From RUG13091 sp045113315 (GTDB lineage Bacteria; Bacillota_I; Bacilli_A; RFN20; CAG-826): DNA of 64,000 nucleotides. The position numbers and the translations under genes were made by a program. The stretch spans positions 1 through 64,000 of the forward strand of contig JBGUIX010000006.1 of NCBI GenBank assembly GCA_045113315.1, in the 5' to 3' direction. Shown in pieces: positions 7,874 to 16,628 of this stretch (within the stretch, counting starts at the first letter, position 1; every line of letters starts with the position of its first letter). The notes beneath the pieces are model-generated. The model had not been told where the DNA came from. It was given only the letters and a program-made list of their open reading frames with translations, and made no database searches.

Positions 7874-8584
7874 ATGTATCAGAAGAAATATTATATTGGT
7901 AGCAATGAGGTAGATCAGTTTTTAGATTTAAAATTACCTGTCTTTTTCCGTATGATGCAAGATGTTGCTACGGAACATGCCGAAGTTTTAAATATTGGAA
8001 AAAGTGAAACTATCGATAAAGGTTTATATTGGGTTATTACTCGTATTGAACTTGAAATATTAAAGATGCCAAAATATCTTTCCACAGTCCTCTTAAAGAC
8101 TTACCCTGGTGAAGATAAAAAATTTATCTTTCCAAGATATTTTCAAATGGAAGATGAAAAAGGCAATGTTTTAATTAAAGCTAGCTCCACATGGATGGTC
8201 ATTAATAGAGAAAAACATACTGTATGTTTAAAACCATTTGAAGGTAAAACCTTACCAGAAGAACATATAGACGGTGAACTTGAATTACCACATAAAGTAG
8301 TAAGTGATGAAGTCACTTTAGTGGAAAAAAGAAAAGTGAGATATGGCGATATCGATCTAAACGGCCATCTAAATAACACTAAATATATCGATTATATTGT
8401 TGACACTCACGATAGTGATTTTTATAAAACTCATCAGATCTCCCATTTTTTGATCAATTATGAAAAAGAATTAAAAGATAATAATGTTTTATCGATTTAT
8501 TCTAATCATAAAAATCCTGAATATATAAAAGGAGAAGTGGAAGGGACTTCTTTTGAAGCTAATATCACTTATAAATCTAGATAA
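7874..8584 (+). CDS. Acyl-ACP thioesterase (FatA/FatB type)
   Basis: A 236-residue double hot-dog thioesterase that releases free fatty acids from acyl carrier protein. The first hot-dog spans about 1-135 (MMQDVATEHAE, then WVITRIELEI); the second carries the family motif DIDLNGHLNNTKY, which holds the Asp, Asn and His residues typical of the active site. No Shine-Dalgarno sequence precedes the ATG; a TTGAAA (7835-7840) and TATTAT (7856-7861) pair could give a very short leader. The stop overlaps the next ATG by one base (TAATG), so the two genes are coupled. Confidence 0.85.
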   Translation: MYQKKYYIGSNEVDQFLDLKLPVFFRMMQDVATEHAEVLNIGKSETIDKGLYWVITRIELEILKMPKYLSTVLLKTYPGEDKKFIFPRYFQMEDEKGNVLIKASSTWMVINREKHTVCLKPFEGKTLPEEHIDGELELPHKVVSDEVTLVEKRKVRYGDIDLNGHLNNTKYIDYIVDTHDSDFYKTHQISHFLINYEKELKDNNVLSIYSNHKNPEYIKGEVEGTSFEANITYKSR

Positions 8585-9648
8585 TGAAAAGAATAGCAAT
8601 CGTTGGTGGTGGTATTTCTGGTTGCTTCGCCGCAATTAGGATTAAAGAAAAACATAATGACTATATAGTCGATATCTTTGAGCATAACGATAAACTCTTA
8701 AAAAAGATTTATGCTACTGGAAATGGGAAATGTAATTTCGCTAATTCAGAAGCTATTAATAACCAATATAACGACAAATTCGCTAACGAGATTGTTTCTT
8801 CATTTAATTATGAAGAGATTATTAAATACTTTAAATCCATTGGCGTGGAATCAAAAAACATCAATAATTTAATTTATCCATATAGCGAGTCCGCGGAAAC
8901 TGTTGCTTATTTTTTAAATAAGAGAATTAAAGAATTAAACATCAACGTTCACCTATCGACCGAAGTAAAAGATTATCAAAACGACCAATTATTGACCGAT
9001 AGAGGAACTTTTAAATACGATTCATTAATTATTTCAGTCGGTGGAAAATCTTCTCCTAAACTCGGTAGTACTGGTGTTTTCTGGGATGTTTTATTAAAAC
9101 ATGGCTATGAAATTAAAAAAGAATCACCATCTTTATGTCCAATTAAAACAAAAGAAAACACCCATCTTGTGGATGGCTTAAGACATAAAGTGGATGTTCG
9201 TTTATATCAAGGCAAAAAGCTAATACATGAAGAGTCTGGAGAATTATTATTTAAAAAAGATGGTTTAAGTGGCATGGTCATATTTGATATGAGTCATTAC
9301 ATAAACTGTTTAGATAACAAAAAAGACGTCACTTTACATATTGATTTTGCTAAAGATAAGGATGGAAATTATCAATCTTTAGTAAATCCAAAATTAGCCA
9401 AATATCTTTTAGATAATAAATTAGATATCCATAACACCATTTTTACTTTTAAAGATTTCTATGGTTTTGATAATAGTCAAGTAACTAGTGGTGGAGTTAC
9501 TTTATCTAACTTAAATAAAAATCTTTCCAGCAAGAAAGAAAATAATATTTATTTTATTGGTGAAGTTATTAATATCGACGCGATTTGCGGTGGTTATAAC
9601 ATCATGTGGGCTTTTTCTAGCGCGGAAAAAGTCGCAAAAAGCATTTAA
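8584..9648 (+). CDS. FAD-dependent oxidoreductase of the BaiN/HI0933 (RdsA) family
   Basis: A 354-residue flavoprotein of the HI0933-like family. The N-terminal dinucleotide-binding motif GGGISG (residues 7-12) is followed by the family blocks ATGNGKCNFAN, GGKSSPKLGSTG and TSGGV, and the C-terminal FAD contact CGGYNIMWAF. Family members reduce flavins or steroid-type substrates, or have no known substrate, so the reaction is open. It is about 50 residues shorter than common members, mainly in the middle domain. It overlaps the thioesterase stop by one base and ends at a shared bidirectional terminator. Confidence 0.85.
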   Translation: MKRIAIVGGGISGCFAAIRIKEKHNDYIVDIFEHNDKLLKKIYATGNGKCNFANSEAINNQYNDKFANEIVSSFNYEEIIKYFKSIGVESKNINNLIYPYSESAETVAYFLNKRIKELNINVHLSTEVKDYQNDQLLTDRGTFKYDSLIISVGGKSSPKLGSTGVFWDVLLKHGYEIKKESPSLCPIKTKENTHLVDGLRHKVDVRLYQGKKLIHEESGELLFKKDGLSGMVIFDMSHYINCLDNKKDVTLHIDFAKDKDGNYQSLVNPKLAKYLLDNKLDIHNTIFTFKDFYGFDNSQVTSGGVTLSNLNKNLSSKKENNIYFIGEVINIDAICGGYNIMWAFSSAEKVAKSI

Positions 9649-9667
9649 AAAGCACCGAAGTGCTTTT
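9648..9667. terminator. Bidirectional terminator between convergent genes
   Basis: AAAAGCAC (9648-9655) pairs with GTGCTTTT (9660-9667) around a CGAA tetraloop. A-run and T-run flanks let it work in both directions, for the flavoprotein gene on + and tyrS on -. Confidence 0.85.
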
Positions 9668-10885
9668 CTATTTTAAGATAATTTTGTGGAAGATTTTCTT
9701 CCCTTTTTTAATTTTAACGCCTTCTTTTAGGCTTTCTTTAGTTAAAACTAAATAGACATCATTTACCTTCTCGTTATTAACGGAGACGCCACCTTGTTCG
9801 ATGAGCCTTCTACCTTCACCTTTACTAGTAATTAATTTAGCGATAACCATCGCATCTAATAAAGCGATACCTTCACTAGAAACATTTTCTAATTCAGTTG
9901 TTGGCATATTAGAATCATCGCCTTCTCCAGAGAATAAGGCTTTAGCGGCCGCTTCCGCTTTATCGGCTTCTTCTTTACCGTGGACTAATTCCGTTAATTC
10001 GTGAGCAAGAATCATCTTTTTTTCATTGATACGTTCGTTTGGCCAAGATTCCATTTCTTTTAATGTTTCTAATGGAATAAAGGTGAGCATCTTTAAACAC
10101 TTCATGACATCAGCATCTTCGATATTTCTCCAATATTGATAGAAATCAAATGGAGATGTTTTATTTGGATCTAACCAAACCGCTCCAGAAGCGGTCTTAC
10201 CCATTTTCTTACCTTCACTATTTAATAATAGTGTGATGGTCATTGCGTATGCATCTTTACCAGTTTTCTTTCTAATTAATTCTGTACCGGCAAGCATATT
10301 TGACCATTGGTCATCTCCACCGAATTGCATATTGCAGTGATAGTGTTCATGTAAATAATAGAAGTCATAAGCTTGCATAATCATGTAGTTAAATTCTAAG
10401 AAAGATAAACCTCTTTCCATTCTTTGCTTATAACATTCCGCTGCTAACATATGATTAACAGAGAAACATGCTCCGACATCTCTTAATAATTCAATATAAT
10501 TGAGTCCTCTCAGCCAATCAGCGTTATTGATTAACATTGCTTTTCCATTAGAGAAATCGATAAATCTCGACATTTGTTTTTTAAAGCATTCAATATTGTG
10601 ATCGATATCGTGAACAGTTAAAACTTTTCTTAAATCACTTCTTCCAGAAGGATCACCAATCATGCCAGTTCCTCCGCCTAAAAGGGCGATAGGTTTATTA
10701 CCGGCTTGTTGTAATCTTTTCATAAGAACGAGGGTCATAAAATGACCGACATGCAATGAGTCTGCAGTAGGATCAAAACCAATATAAAATGTTGCCTTAC
10801 CATTATTGATAAGGTCTCTTATTTCATTTTCATCAGTAACTTGAGCGAGCAAGCCTCTCTCTTTTAATTCTTCATATATACCCAT
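9668..10885 (-). CDS. tyrS: Tyrosyl-tRNA synthetase
   Basis: A 405-residue class I synthetase charging tRNA-Tyr. It shows the HIGH-type motif HVGH (about residues 46-49, after GFDPTADSL), the GGGTGMIGDPSG loop, GGDDQWSN for tyrosine recognition, and GKKMGKT as the KMSKS equivalent. A C-terminal S4 domain (TSKGEGRRLIEQGGVSVNN) binds the tRNA. The start follows an AAAGGAG ribosome site. It lies 12 nt downstream of an anchored protein gene, so no T-box leader is present directly upstream. Confidence 0.97.
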   Translation of the reverse strand: MGIYEELKERGLLAQVTDENEIRDLINNGKATFYIGFDPTADSLHVGHFMTLVLMKRLQQAGNKPIALLGGGTGMIGDPSGRSDLRKVLTVHDIDHNIECFKKQMSRFIDFSNGKAMLINNADWLRGLNYIELLRDVGACFSVNHMLAAECYKQRMERGLSFLEFNYMIMQAYDFYYLHEHYHCNMQFGGDDQWSNMLAGTELIRKKTGKDAYAMTITLLLNSEGKKMGKTASGAVWLDPNKTSPFDFYQYWRNIEDADVMKCLKMLTFIPLETLKEMESWPNERINEKKMILAHELTELVHGKEEADKAEAAAKALFSGEGDDSNMPTTELENVSSEGIALLDAMVIAKLITSKGEGRRLIEQGGVSVNNEKVNDVYLVLTKESLKEGVKIKKGKKIFHKIILK

Positions 10886-10897
10886 AAAGAAACTCCT

Positions 10898-12598
10898 TTA
10901 GTGTAATGGTTGTAATAATTTGATTTTGACTAATCCGTCAGAGGAACGATCTTCTCCAAAGATAGTATAGTCTAGATTGTTGGCAGCAAAAGCGGCATCA
11001 ACATCAGCGTTTTGACCAGCATTTTGTAGTTCAGTTTTAACTTGCGCTTTTGAATATTCAATAATTTGATTGAAATCCAAAGTGATAGTGTAGTCATCTT
11101 TATTAGCTTTTAAGGATGGATCACTACCCGCTCCGTTTAAAGCATCATCGATGATAGCGAAGAAATCATCTTTTAAGTTTTCAGCGCCGATACTACCAAA
11201 TTTAATTTGATCAACATTAAACACCATGCAATTTGCCTCTTCATTTTCTTCATCTAATGTTGTGTCAAATGTTAAGGATGTATGGAAACCATTAACGTTA
11301 ATTTTACATACCATTTCCGCAATCATCTCTCCAGTTCTAGGTCCAGAAATAGGGGTGTAGAGATTGATATAGAAATTATCGATAGTTATAAAATTAATTT
11401 TATATTTGCCATCTTCACCTAATCTATGTAATAAAGTGGTGTGACCAACGATATTTCTACCAGCGGCGTAATAATTGACATCTTCTTCACTTAAATAGCA
11501 AACATCTAAAGCATGATCATGAACTAAAGCATGAGTGTCGACAGTTGTTTTCATTTTCTCCACTAATTGAGTAGCGGTTTCAGTTAAGTTAAAGCCTTTA
11601 TATTCGCTGTTTTCATCGATGTCCACTATAGTGAAATCTAAATCATTAATATATTCTTTTTGCTCATCATCTAAGGTTTGGTAACCGTTAAATAAAAATT
11701 TAAAAGTGGTTTTTAGATTATGGTCGTTAGGCTCTAATTCTCCTTCATTGACCATAGTGGTTAATTTATCTTTGACTTCACTAACGACTTCAGATGGTTG
11801 AATTTTAAGGTGTGCTTCATCATCAGTAACTAAATCATTAGTTTCTAGTAAAGACAAATCAACATCGCCTTCAATAAATGTCGGTTTATTAATATCAAAT
11901 TTAATCATTTCTTGAGTTAACATCGTGTCCATGATGTTGAAATATAAATTATCCGCGCTATTACCTGTTAAGGAAGTAAGATCTTTCATGATGTCGGATT
12001 TATCATAGATAAGAAGCATTTTTTCACTGTCAAATCTTAAAGATAATCCAGCGGATTTAATAAAGGATGTCACCATTTCTCCATTTACAATTCTTTTTAA
12101 TAATCCAGACATTGGGCCATTTAGGCCACTGACTTGACCTAAAGTGATATCGTTAATCTTAAAATTGAAAGAAGATTTATCTTCACTTTCTTCCATTACG
12201 GTAAATACTTTCACCCTAGTCTTTAAAACAGTTAAGTCTAAATCGACATAGAAGTTATATCTATTTTCGTTTACATATAAGTAGGCTTTTTTAATAACTG
12301 GATTTTTACCAGCTTTTTCCATACCAAAATGTAAAACGTTATCCATATCTTGTTCGGTGGCTTCGATATGGATTTTATTATCTTTTTCAGCTTTATCTAA
12401 AGAATCCACCATAATACGATTACCGATATTTTGTAAGGTAACGTTTGGTTTCAAATCAATGTTTTTGGTATTTGGATCGTAGATAAAAATATAGATGAGG
12501 GCAATTGGCAAAATAATAACAAGCAAAAGAGAAATGATAAGAACGATTGGCCATTTCTTCATTTTTTTCTTCGGTTTTTTAAGAACTGCGACTTCCAT
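10898..12598 (-). CDS. Membrane-anchored protein of unknown function, YpmS-like
   Basis: A 566-residue protein with a Lys-rich N terminus, one membrane segment (about residues 16-37) and a large outer domain. It resembles proteins such as YpmS (DUF2140) in its segments of the type NRYNFYVDLDLTVL and in two similar halves, but the match is weak and from memory. No enzyme motif is visible. The first ATG lacks a Shine-Dalgarno sequence; an internal ATG at residue 13 is an alternative start. It is upstream of tyrS in one operon, which seems a chance pairing. Confidence 0.65.
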   Translation of the reverse strand: MEVAVLKKPKKKMKKWPIVLIISLLLVIILPIALIYIFIYDPNTKNIDLKPNVTLQNIGNRIMVDSLDKAEKDNKIHIEATEQDMDNVLHFGMEKAGKNPVIKKAYLYVNENRYNFYVDLDLTVLKTRVKVFTVMEESEDKSSFNFKINDITLGQVSGLNGPMSGLLKRIVNGEMVTSFIKSAGLSLRFDSEKMLLIYDKSDIMKDLTSLTGNSADNLYFNIMDTMLTQEMIKFDINKPTFIEGDVDLSLLETNDLVTDDEAHLKIQPSEVVSEVKDKLTTMVNEGELEPNDHNLKTTFKFLFNGYQTLDDEQKEYINDLDFTIVDIDENSEYKGFNLTETATQLVEKMKTTVDTHALVHDHALDVCYLSEEDVNYYAAGRNIVGHTTLLHRLGEDGKYKINFITIDNFYINLYTPISGPRTGEMIAEMVCKINVNGFHTSLTFDTTLDEENEEANCMVFNVDQIKFGSIGAENLKDDFFAIIDDALNGAGSDPSLKANKDDYTITLDFNQIIEYSKAQVKTELQNAGQNADVDAAFAANNLDYTIFGEDRSSDGLVKIKLLQPLH

Positions 12599-12704
12599 AT
12601 AATTTCTAAAAATTATTGTATCACTTAAATAGTTCTTTTTGTCCTAAATTTATTAGAACAAAGATCTTTTTAAATAATGAGTTTAAGATTTTTCTAGAAT
12701 TAAT

Positions 12705-12710
12705 TATAAT
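12705..12710 (+). promoter_or_regulatory. -10 box giving a leaderless amidohydrolase mRNA
   Basis: TATAAT ends 9 nt before the ATG at 12720, and no purine-rich ribosome site lies between. Transcription would begin within a few bases of the start codon. The -35 region (about 12682-12687) is weak. Confidence 0.5.
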
Positions 12711-12719
12711 AATTAAAGT

Positions 12720-13994
12720 ATGAGAACATTATTAAAAAACGCCCGATTATTAAAAATGGTGGATGATAATATTATCTTCACCAACATAGTTATTGAAGAT
12801 GATCGTATCAAATATATTGGTGACGATTATCTTAAATATGGACCTTTTGATATTACCCATAACTGCAAAGGTAATGTCATAATGCCTGGATTCAAAAACG
12901 CTCACACTCATAGTGCGATGTCTTTTTTAAGAAGCAAAGCGGATGACTTACCATTACATGAATGGCTTTTTGATGTTGTTTTTCCTCGCGAAGCAAAATT
13001 TCAAAAAGATGATGTTTATTGGATGGATAAGATTTCCTTTTTAGAATATCTGACCTCTGGTATCACCGCTTGTTTTGACCAATATTATTCACCGGTCGAA
13101 TCCGCTCGAGCTGCGGAAGAAATGGGCATGAGAATTGTATTATTAGGAACATATAATACTCAATTTAATTCTGTTCAGAAATTAGTTGATTTTTATCATT
13201 TATTAAATGATAAAGATTCATTAGTTAGTTATTGTTTAGGCATTCACTCTGAATACACATTAGCCGATGGCGAATTAGAAAAAGTAGTGGAAGCTTGTCA
13301 CATTTTAAAAGCTCCATTTTATACACACATTGCTGAGACTGAAAAAGAAGTTGAAGAATGCTATGAAAATAGAGGTATGTCACCAGTTGCTTATCTAGAT
13401 AAGATGGGTGCGTTCGACTATGGTGGTGGCGGATATCATTGCTGTCACTTTAGCGATGAAGATATTGAAATATTTAAAAAACACAATTGCTTTATTGTGA
13501 CTTGCCCAGGTAGCAATTCTAAATTAGCCAGTGGTATTGCTCCGATTAGAAAATATTTTGATAAAGGATTAAATATTGCTATCGGCACTGATGGACCTGC
13601 TAGTAACAACTGCTTAGATATGTTTAAAGAGATGACTTTATTGTTCTCTTTACAAAATCTCACATTAAAGAATTCTGCTTCATTTACCGCATTTGATATT
13701 TTAAAAATGGCAACAGTGAACGGCGCTAAAGCGATGGGATTAAAGGATTCAGATGTTTTAGAAGTCAACAAAAAAGCTGACTTAATTGAAATTGATTTAT
13801 CTAGACCAAATATGCAACCTATTAATAACATTATTAATAATATTGTTTATAGCGGTTCAAAAGAGAATATTAGAATGACAATGATTAACGGTAAGATTTT
13901 ATATATGAATGGCAAATTCTACACAAAAGAAAAACCAAATAAAATTTATCGTAAAGTTTCTCAAATCAGTAAACGTATAGAAAAGGAACTATAA
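12720..13994 (+). CDS. Amidohydrolase, MTA/SAH deaminase-like
   Basis: A 424-residue metal-dependent hydrolase of the SsnA/TrzN/MTA-SAH deaminase group. Metal ligands are visible: HTHSAM (about residue 62), HSEYTL and HIAETEKE in the barrel, then the late Asp in GTDGPASNN. The family deaminates adenosine-type compounds or other ring systems; MTA/SAH deaminase is the best guess. The ATG follows a -10 box so closely that the transcript is probably leaderless. A gene for an unknown zinc-ribbon protein follows after 10 nt. Confidence 0.82.
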   Translation: MRTLLKNARLLKMVDDNIIFTNIVIEDDRIKYIGDDYLKYGPFDITHNCKGNVIMPGFKNAHTHSAMSFLRSKADDLPLHEWLFDVVFPREAKFQKDDVYWMDKISFLEYLTSGITACFDQYYSPVESARAAEEMGMRIVLLGTYNTQFNSVQKLVDFYHLLNDKDSLVSYCLGIHSEYTLADGELEKVVEACHILKAPFYTHIAETEKEVEECYENRGMSPVAYLDKMGAFDYGGGGYHCCHFSDEDIEIFKKHNCFIVTCPGSNSKLASGIAPIRKYFDKGLNIAIGTDGPASNNCLDMFKEMTLLFSLQNLTLKNSASFTAFDILKMATVNGAKAMGLKDSDVLEVNKKADLIEIDLSRPNMQPINNIINNIVYSGSKENIRMTMINGKILYMNGKFYTKEKPNKIYRKVSQISKRIEKEL

Positions 13995-14004
13995 TAATAG
14001 CGTT

Positions 14005-15033
14005 ATGGCGATATTAAAAGGTTACTGCACAAATTGTAATAAAAACGATGAAGTTCGTCGTATTTTTGACGTTAATCCTGATGTTAGATTTTGTTATTGC
14101 CCACACTGTGGTAAAAAATATCGTCCTAAATTTGCTATTGCTAATTATCAAAAAGTCATCACCAAATACGTTCGTAAAGCTACTTTTTACTTAAAGAATG
14201 CTGGTGAACCTCAATTAGCATACGCATTATACGCTTATGTTTTGGAATTAGAACCTACCAATTTAGATGCAAAAATTGGTCGTCTATTATCCCTTGCTTA
14301 TCTATCCACTGTTAGAAGAGAAAGATTTACTGAAGTTTTAGAGTTATTAGAATTAACTCCTGAATTATTTAGAGTTCATGCTTTTAAAGATCGTTATTTA
14401 GTTTTCTTATTAGCGTTAGAAAGATGTACGGTTAATTATCTAATTCATCTTAAAAAAGCTTTAACTTTAAAGAATTGTTTCTTTGATACTGAATGTATAA
14501 AGCTCTATTACAACCATATTAAAGCGATGATTTCTCTTAAAAGATTTATTGCTTCTGAATTCTCGTTATTAGAGGCCGAAGATCATGCAAAAGAGGTTAA
14601 TGAATCAATTAAAGAATTTGAAAAGGAATATAAAGTCACAACCTTTACTTGTGATGGTCAAGAACATTATTTTGCTAACTTTGGAAGAAGTGGTGATCCT
14701 TTAATTACTAATGGTCGCTTCAACAGTGCTTATAAATTAGACAAATATCGTTTATCTACCTTAGATGCGAAAAATAAAAAACTAAGATTAATTAAAGAGA
14801 ATATCTTTACCTTAAGATATCACCATATGTTTAGAGTGTTTTCCGCATCCTTTATTTATATGACTCTATTTGGTATCGTCGCTATTGCTTCCTTTATTAC
14901 TTATTTCTCTGTGAGACAATATCAAAATAGTATCGTCTTCTTAATACTTGGAATATTAGCTGGTGCTGGTATTTTGACCTTCTTATCCTTACGTTTAATT
15001 TTTGGTCAAATGTTAAAAAAACCGCGCATTTAG
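14005..15033 (+). CDS. Unknown protein: zinc ribbon, helical repeats and two C-terminal membrane segments
   Basis: A 342-residue protein that I do not recognise. It begins with a zinc ribbon of two Cys pairs (CTNC near residue 8, then YCPHCGKKY near 32), continues as a helical region with TPR-like character (LAYALYAYVLELEPTNLDAK at about 70-90), and ends with two membrane helices (about 280-302 and 307-330). This suggests a tail-anchored cytoplasmic protein. No strong Shine-Dalgarno site is seen; it probably depends on the amidohydrolase gene for transcription. Its TAG stop overlaps the rdgB stop on the other strand. Confidence 0.7.
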   Translation: MAILKGYCTNCNKNDEVRRIFDVNPDVRFCYCPHCGKKYRPKFAIANYQKVITKYVRKATFYLKNAGEPQLAYALYAYVLELEPTNLDAKIGRLLSLAYLSTVRRERFTEVLELLELTPELFRVHAFKDRYLVFLLALERCTVNYLIHLKKALTLKNCFFDTECIKLYYNHIKAMISLKRFIASEFSLLEAEDHAKEVNESIKEFEKEYKVTTFTCDGQEHYFANFGRSGDPLITNGRFNSAYKLDKYRLSTLDAKNKKLRLIKENIFTLRYHHMFRVFSASFIYMTLFGIVAIASFITYFSVRQYQNSIVFLILGILAGAGILTFLSLRLIFGQMLKKPRI

Positions 15034-15041
15034 GCGGCTTT
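15018..15041. terminator. Compact shared terminator overlapping two convergent stop codons
   Basis: CCGC (15022-15025) pairs with GCGG (15034-15037); the 8-nt loop contains both the + strand TAG and the - strand TAA. An A-run before and a T-run after allow use in either direction, better for rdgB (seven Ts on the - strand). The stem is short, so confidence is moderate. Confidence 0.5.
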
Positions 15042-15632
15042 TCCATTGATTTTCAAATAAGTTAATAATTTTTTAAGAGCTTTTCCACGGTGAGAAGCTT
15101 TATTTTTTTCTTCTTCACTGGCTTCTGCAAATGTTTTACCTAGTTCATCAGAGATAAAGATTGGATCATAACCGAAACCGCCTTCACCATATTTTTCTAA
15201 AGCAATAACTCCAGGAGCAATGCCTTCGAATAATAATGGCTTCTCTTCAACGTTTAATAAGACGATGTTGCAAACAAATCTCGCTTTACGATTTTCCTTA
15301 TCTTTTAATAGATGAAGAATGTATTTAATGGCGGAATCATGACCCCCACATTCTTTAGCAAATCTCGCACTATGAAGGCCTGGTTTATTATCCATGGCTT
15401 CAATTTCTAATCCTGAATCATCAGCGATGATAGGTAGGGTAGTTAATTTCTGAACCGCTCTCGCTTTAATTAAAGCGTTACCGCAATATGTATCTGCGTT
15501 TTCCTCTACCTCTTCTGGTTTTAAACCTAAATCAGATAGTCCATAGACAACAATCTTATGTGGAGATAATATTTCTCTTACTTCTTTTAACTTATGAGCG
15601 TTATTAGTCGCTAAAACAATTTCGTAATTCAT
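15030..15632 (-). CDS. rdgB: XTP/dITP diphosphatase (RdgB/HAM1)
   Basis: A 200-residue house-cleaning enzyme that hydrolyses XTP, dITP and ITP to monophosphates and PPi. The family motifs are all present: LATNNAHKLKE (7-17), ADDSGLEIEA, SARFAKE, GEGGFGYDPIF and the C-terminal SHRGKAL. Length is normal. A TAAAAT box lies 12 nt before the ATG with no ribosome site between them, so the mRNA may have a very short leader. Confidence 0.95.
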   Translation of the reverse strand: MNYEIVLATNNAHKLKEVREILSPHKIVVYGLSDLGLKPEEVEENADTYCGNALIKARAVQKLTTLPIIADDSGLEIEAMDNKPGLHSARFAKECGGHDSAIKYILHLLKDKENRKARFVCNIVLLNVEEKPLLFEGIAPGVIALEKYGEGGFGYDPIFISDELGKTFAEASEEEKNKASHRGKALKKLLTYLKINGKAA

Positions 15633-15759
15633 ATTAACAAATATATTTTATATTTCGATTTTCTTAAAGAAAAAAAGTTAAAATTGAAAGATTTTATTAA
15701 ATAATACATTGATGTATTAAAATAATTTAGAAAGACTATATGGATTGAGAGCTAAATAG

Positions 15760-15895
15760 AAAAAGCAATTTGCGGAAAGCGCAATTTACTGGCTTTGATA
15801 AGCCAATTGGTTTATATAGTTTGGATGAAAACACTTCTGTCGAAAAATTCGACGGAAGGGTTAATTAACGACTTCCTAAGTTCTAACTTGGACTT
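15760..15895 (+). pseudogene. Heavily decayed RhuM-family fragments (upstream units of the array)
   Basis: No open frame survives. Two degraded copies of the RhuM core can be traced by their YNLD-like codons: one near 15811-15825 (reads LYSLD) and one near 15881-15893. Between them, a frameshifted stretch (about 15824-15856) reads DENTSV in one frame and then CRKIRR in another, as in intact RhuM proteins. The region is packed with small perfect hairpins. Assignment is by eye and less certain than for the downstream units. Confidence 0.4.
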
Positions 15896-16540
15896 CACAT
15901 CGCAAACATATTTGCAGAAGGAGAACTCGATAACTCAACAACCGAGTAATCCTCGGCAGTTCAAAGCACATGTGCGGAAAGCGCACATATGGGTTCGTTG
16001 GGTGTTCAACGTTATACGACTAAGTTATATAACTTGGATATGATTATTTCTGTTGGTTATTGTGTTAAATCCAAATGAAATAGAAATAATAGTGTAGTTA
16101 ATAACATTTTTAGAGAAGGCGAGTTAGAAAAAAATACTTCTATGCAAAAAATGCTTAAAAGTCAAAATGAAGGCAATCCAAATTATAGGCCACCTGTCTA
16201 TTGCAACTTGGATATAATAATTTCTGTTGGCTATCATGTTAAATCCAAATGAAATAGAAATAATAGTGAATTTAATAACATTTATCGAGAAAAGGAATTA
16301 GATGAAAAACAAACTGTTGCAAAAAATGCAACTGTTCAAATTGAGGGAAATAAGAAAGTAAAAAGAACAACAGTTTATTACAATTTAGACGTTATTATTT
16401 CTGTTGGATATCGTGTTAAATCCAAACGTGGTATATCCTTTAGAAGATGGGCCAACAAAGTATTAAAAGATTACTTAATCCAAGGCTATGCAGTTAATCA
16501 AAAAAAGAAACAGACCGAATCGGTCTGTTTTTTAGTCATC
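15896..16540 (+). pseudogene. Tandem array of three RhuM-family fragments (virulence RhuM, PF13310-like), non-functional
   Basis: Three repeats of about 58-59 codons lie in one frame. Each contains an NNIF-x-EGEL-like start and a YNLDxIISVGYxVKSK end: first unit 15896-16078, second to 16252, third to about 16500. The shared AAATCCAAA element starts at 16067, 16241 and 16418, offsets of 174 and 177. Only the third unit continues into the normal RhuM C terminus (SFRRWANKVLKDYLIQGY). The first unit has an internal TAA at 15947; units one and two each end in TGA (16076, 16250). RhuM proteins occur in genomic islands and phage-like loci, so this is probably the relic of a transferred gene beside a tRNA. 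Confidence 0.7.
16508..16533. terminator. Bidirectional terminator beside tRNA-Gly
   Basis: AAACAGACCG (16508-16517) pairs perfectly with CGGTCTGTTT (16521-16530) around a 3-nt loop. On the - strand it follows the tRNA 3' end by about 8 nt and runs into a T-rich tail, so its main role is termination of the tRNA-Gly transcript. Confidence 0.9.
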
Positions 16541-16614
16541 TGGAGCAGGTGACGGGAATCGAACCCGCATAACTAGCTTGGAAGGCTAGTGTTCTACCAC
16601 TGAACTACACCTGC
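16541..16614 (-). tRNA. tRNA-Gly (anticodon TCC)
   Basis: A complete 74-nt tRNA with encoded CCA. Acceptor strand GCAGGTG pairs with CACCTGC, the anticodon arm is CTAGC-CTTCCAA-GCTAG with anticodon TCC, and the T arm has the usual GGGTTCGATTCCC. Own promoter and terminator are visible. It borders the RhuM relics, fitting the common use of tRNA genes as integration points, although no attachment-site repeat was found. Confidence 0.97.
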
Positions 16615-16628
16615 AGTTAGCGCTACAT

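Noticed and set aside
10886..12720. T-box leader for tyrS
   Set aside because: tyrS lies 12 nt after the preceding gene in the same operon and no T-box sequence or terminator is seen between or before them.
13445..13831. A 128-codon frame antisense to the amidohydrolase
   Set aside because: It is opposite a well-supported gene, has no ribosome site, and its translation looks like low-complexity shadow sequence.
15767..16035. CRISPR array
   Set aside because: The repeated units are protein-coding remnants of about 175 nt and the hairpins differ in sequence; there is no regular repeat-spacer pattern and no cas gene.
15795..16043. An 82-codon open frame beginning near 15795
   Set aside because: It runs out of frame with the RhuM-like codons on the same strand, has no ribosome site and resembles no protein; it is an accidental frame in a decayed region.
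16541..16614. tRNA-Gly as an integration site with attachment repeats
   Set aside because: No direct repeat of the tRNA 3' end was found in the neighbouring 900 bp and no integrase is present, so active integration cannot be claimed.
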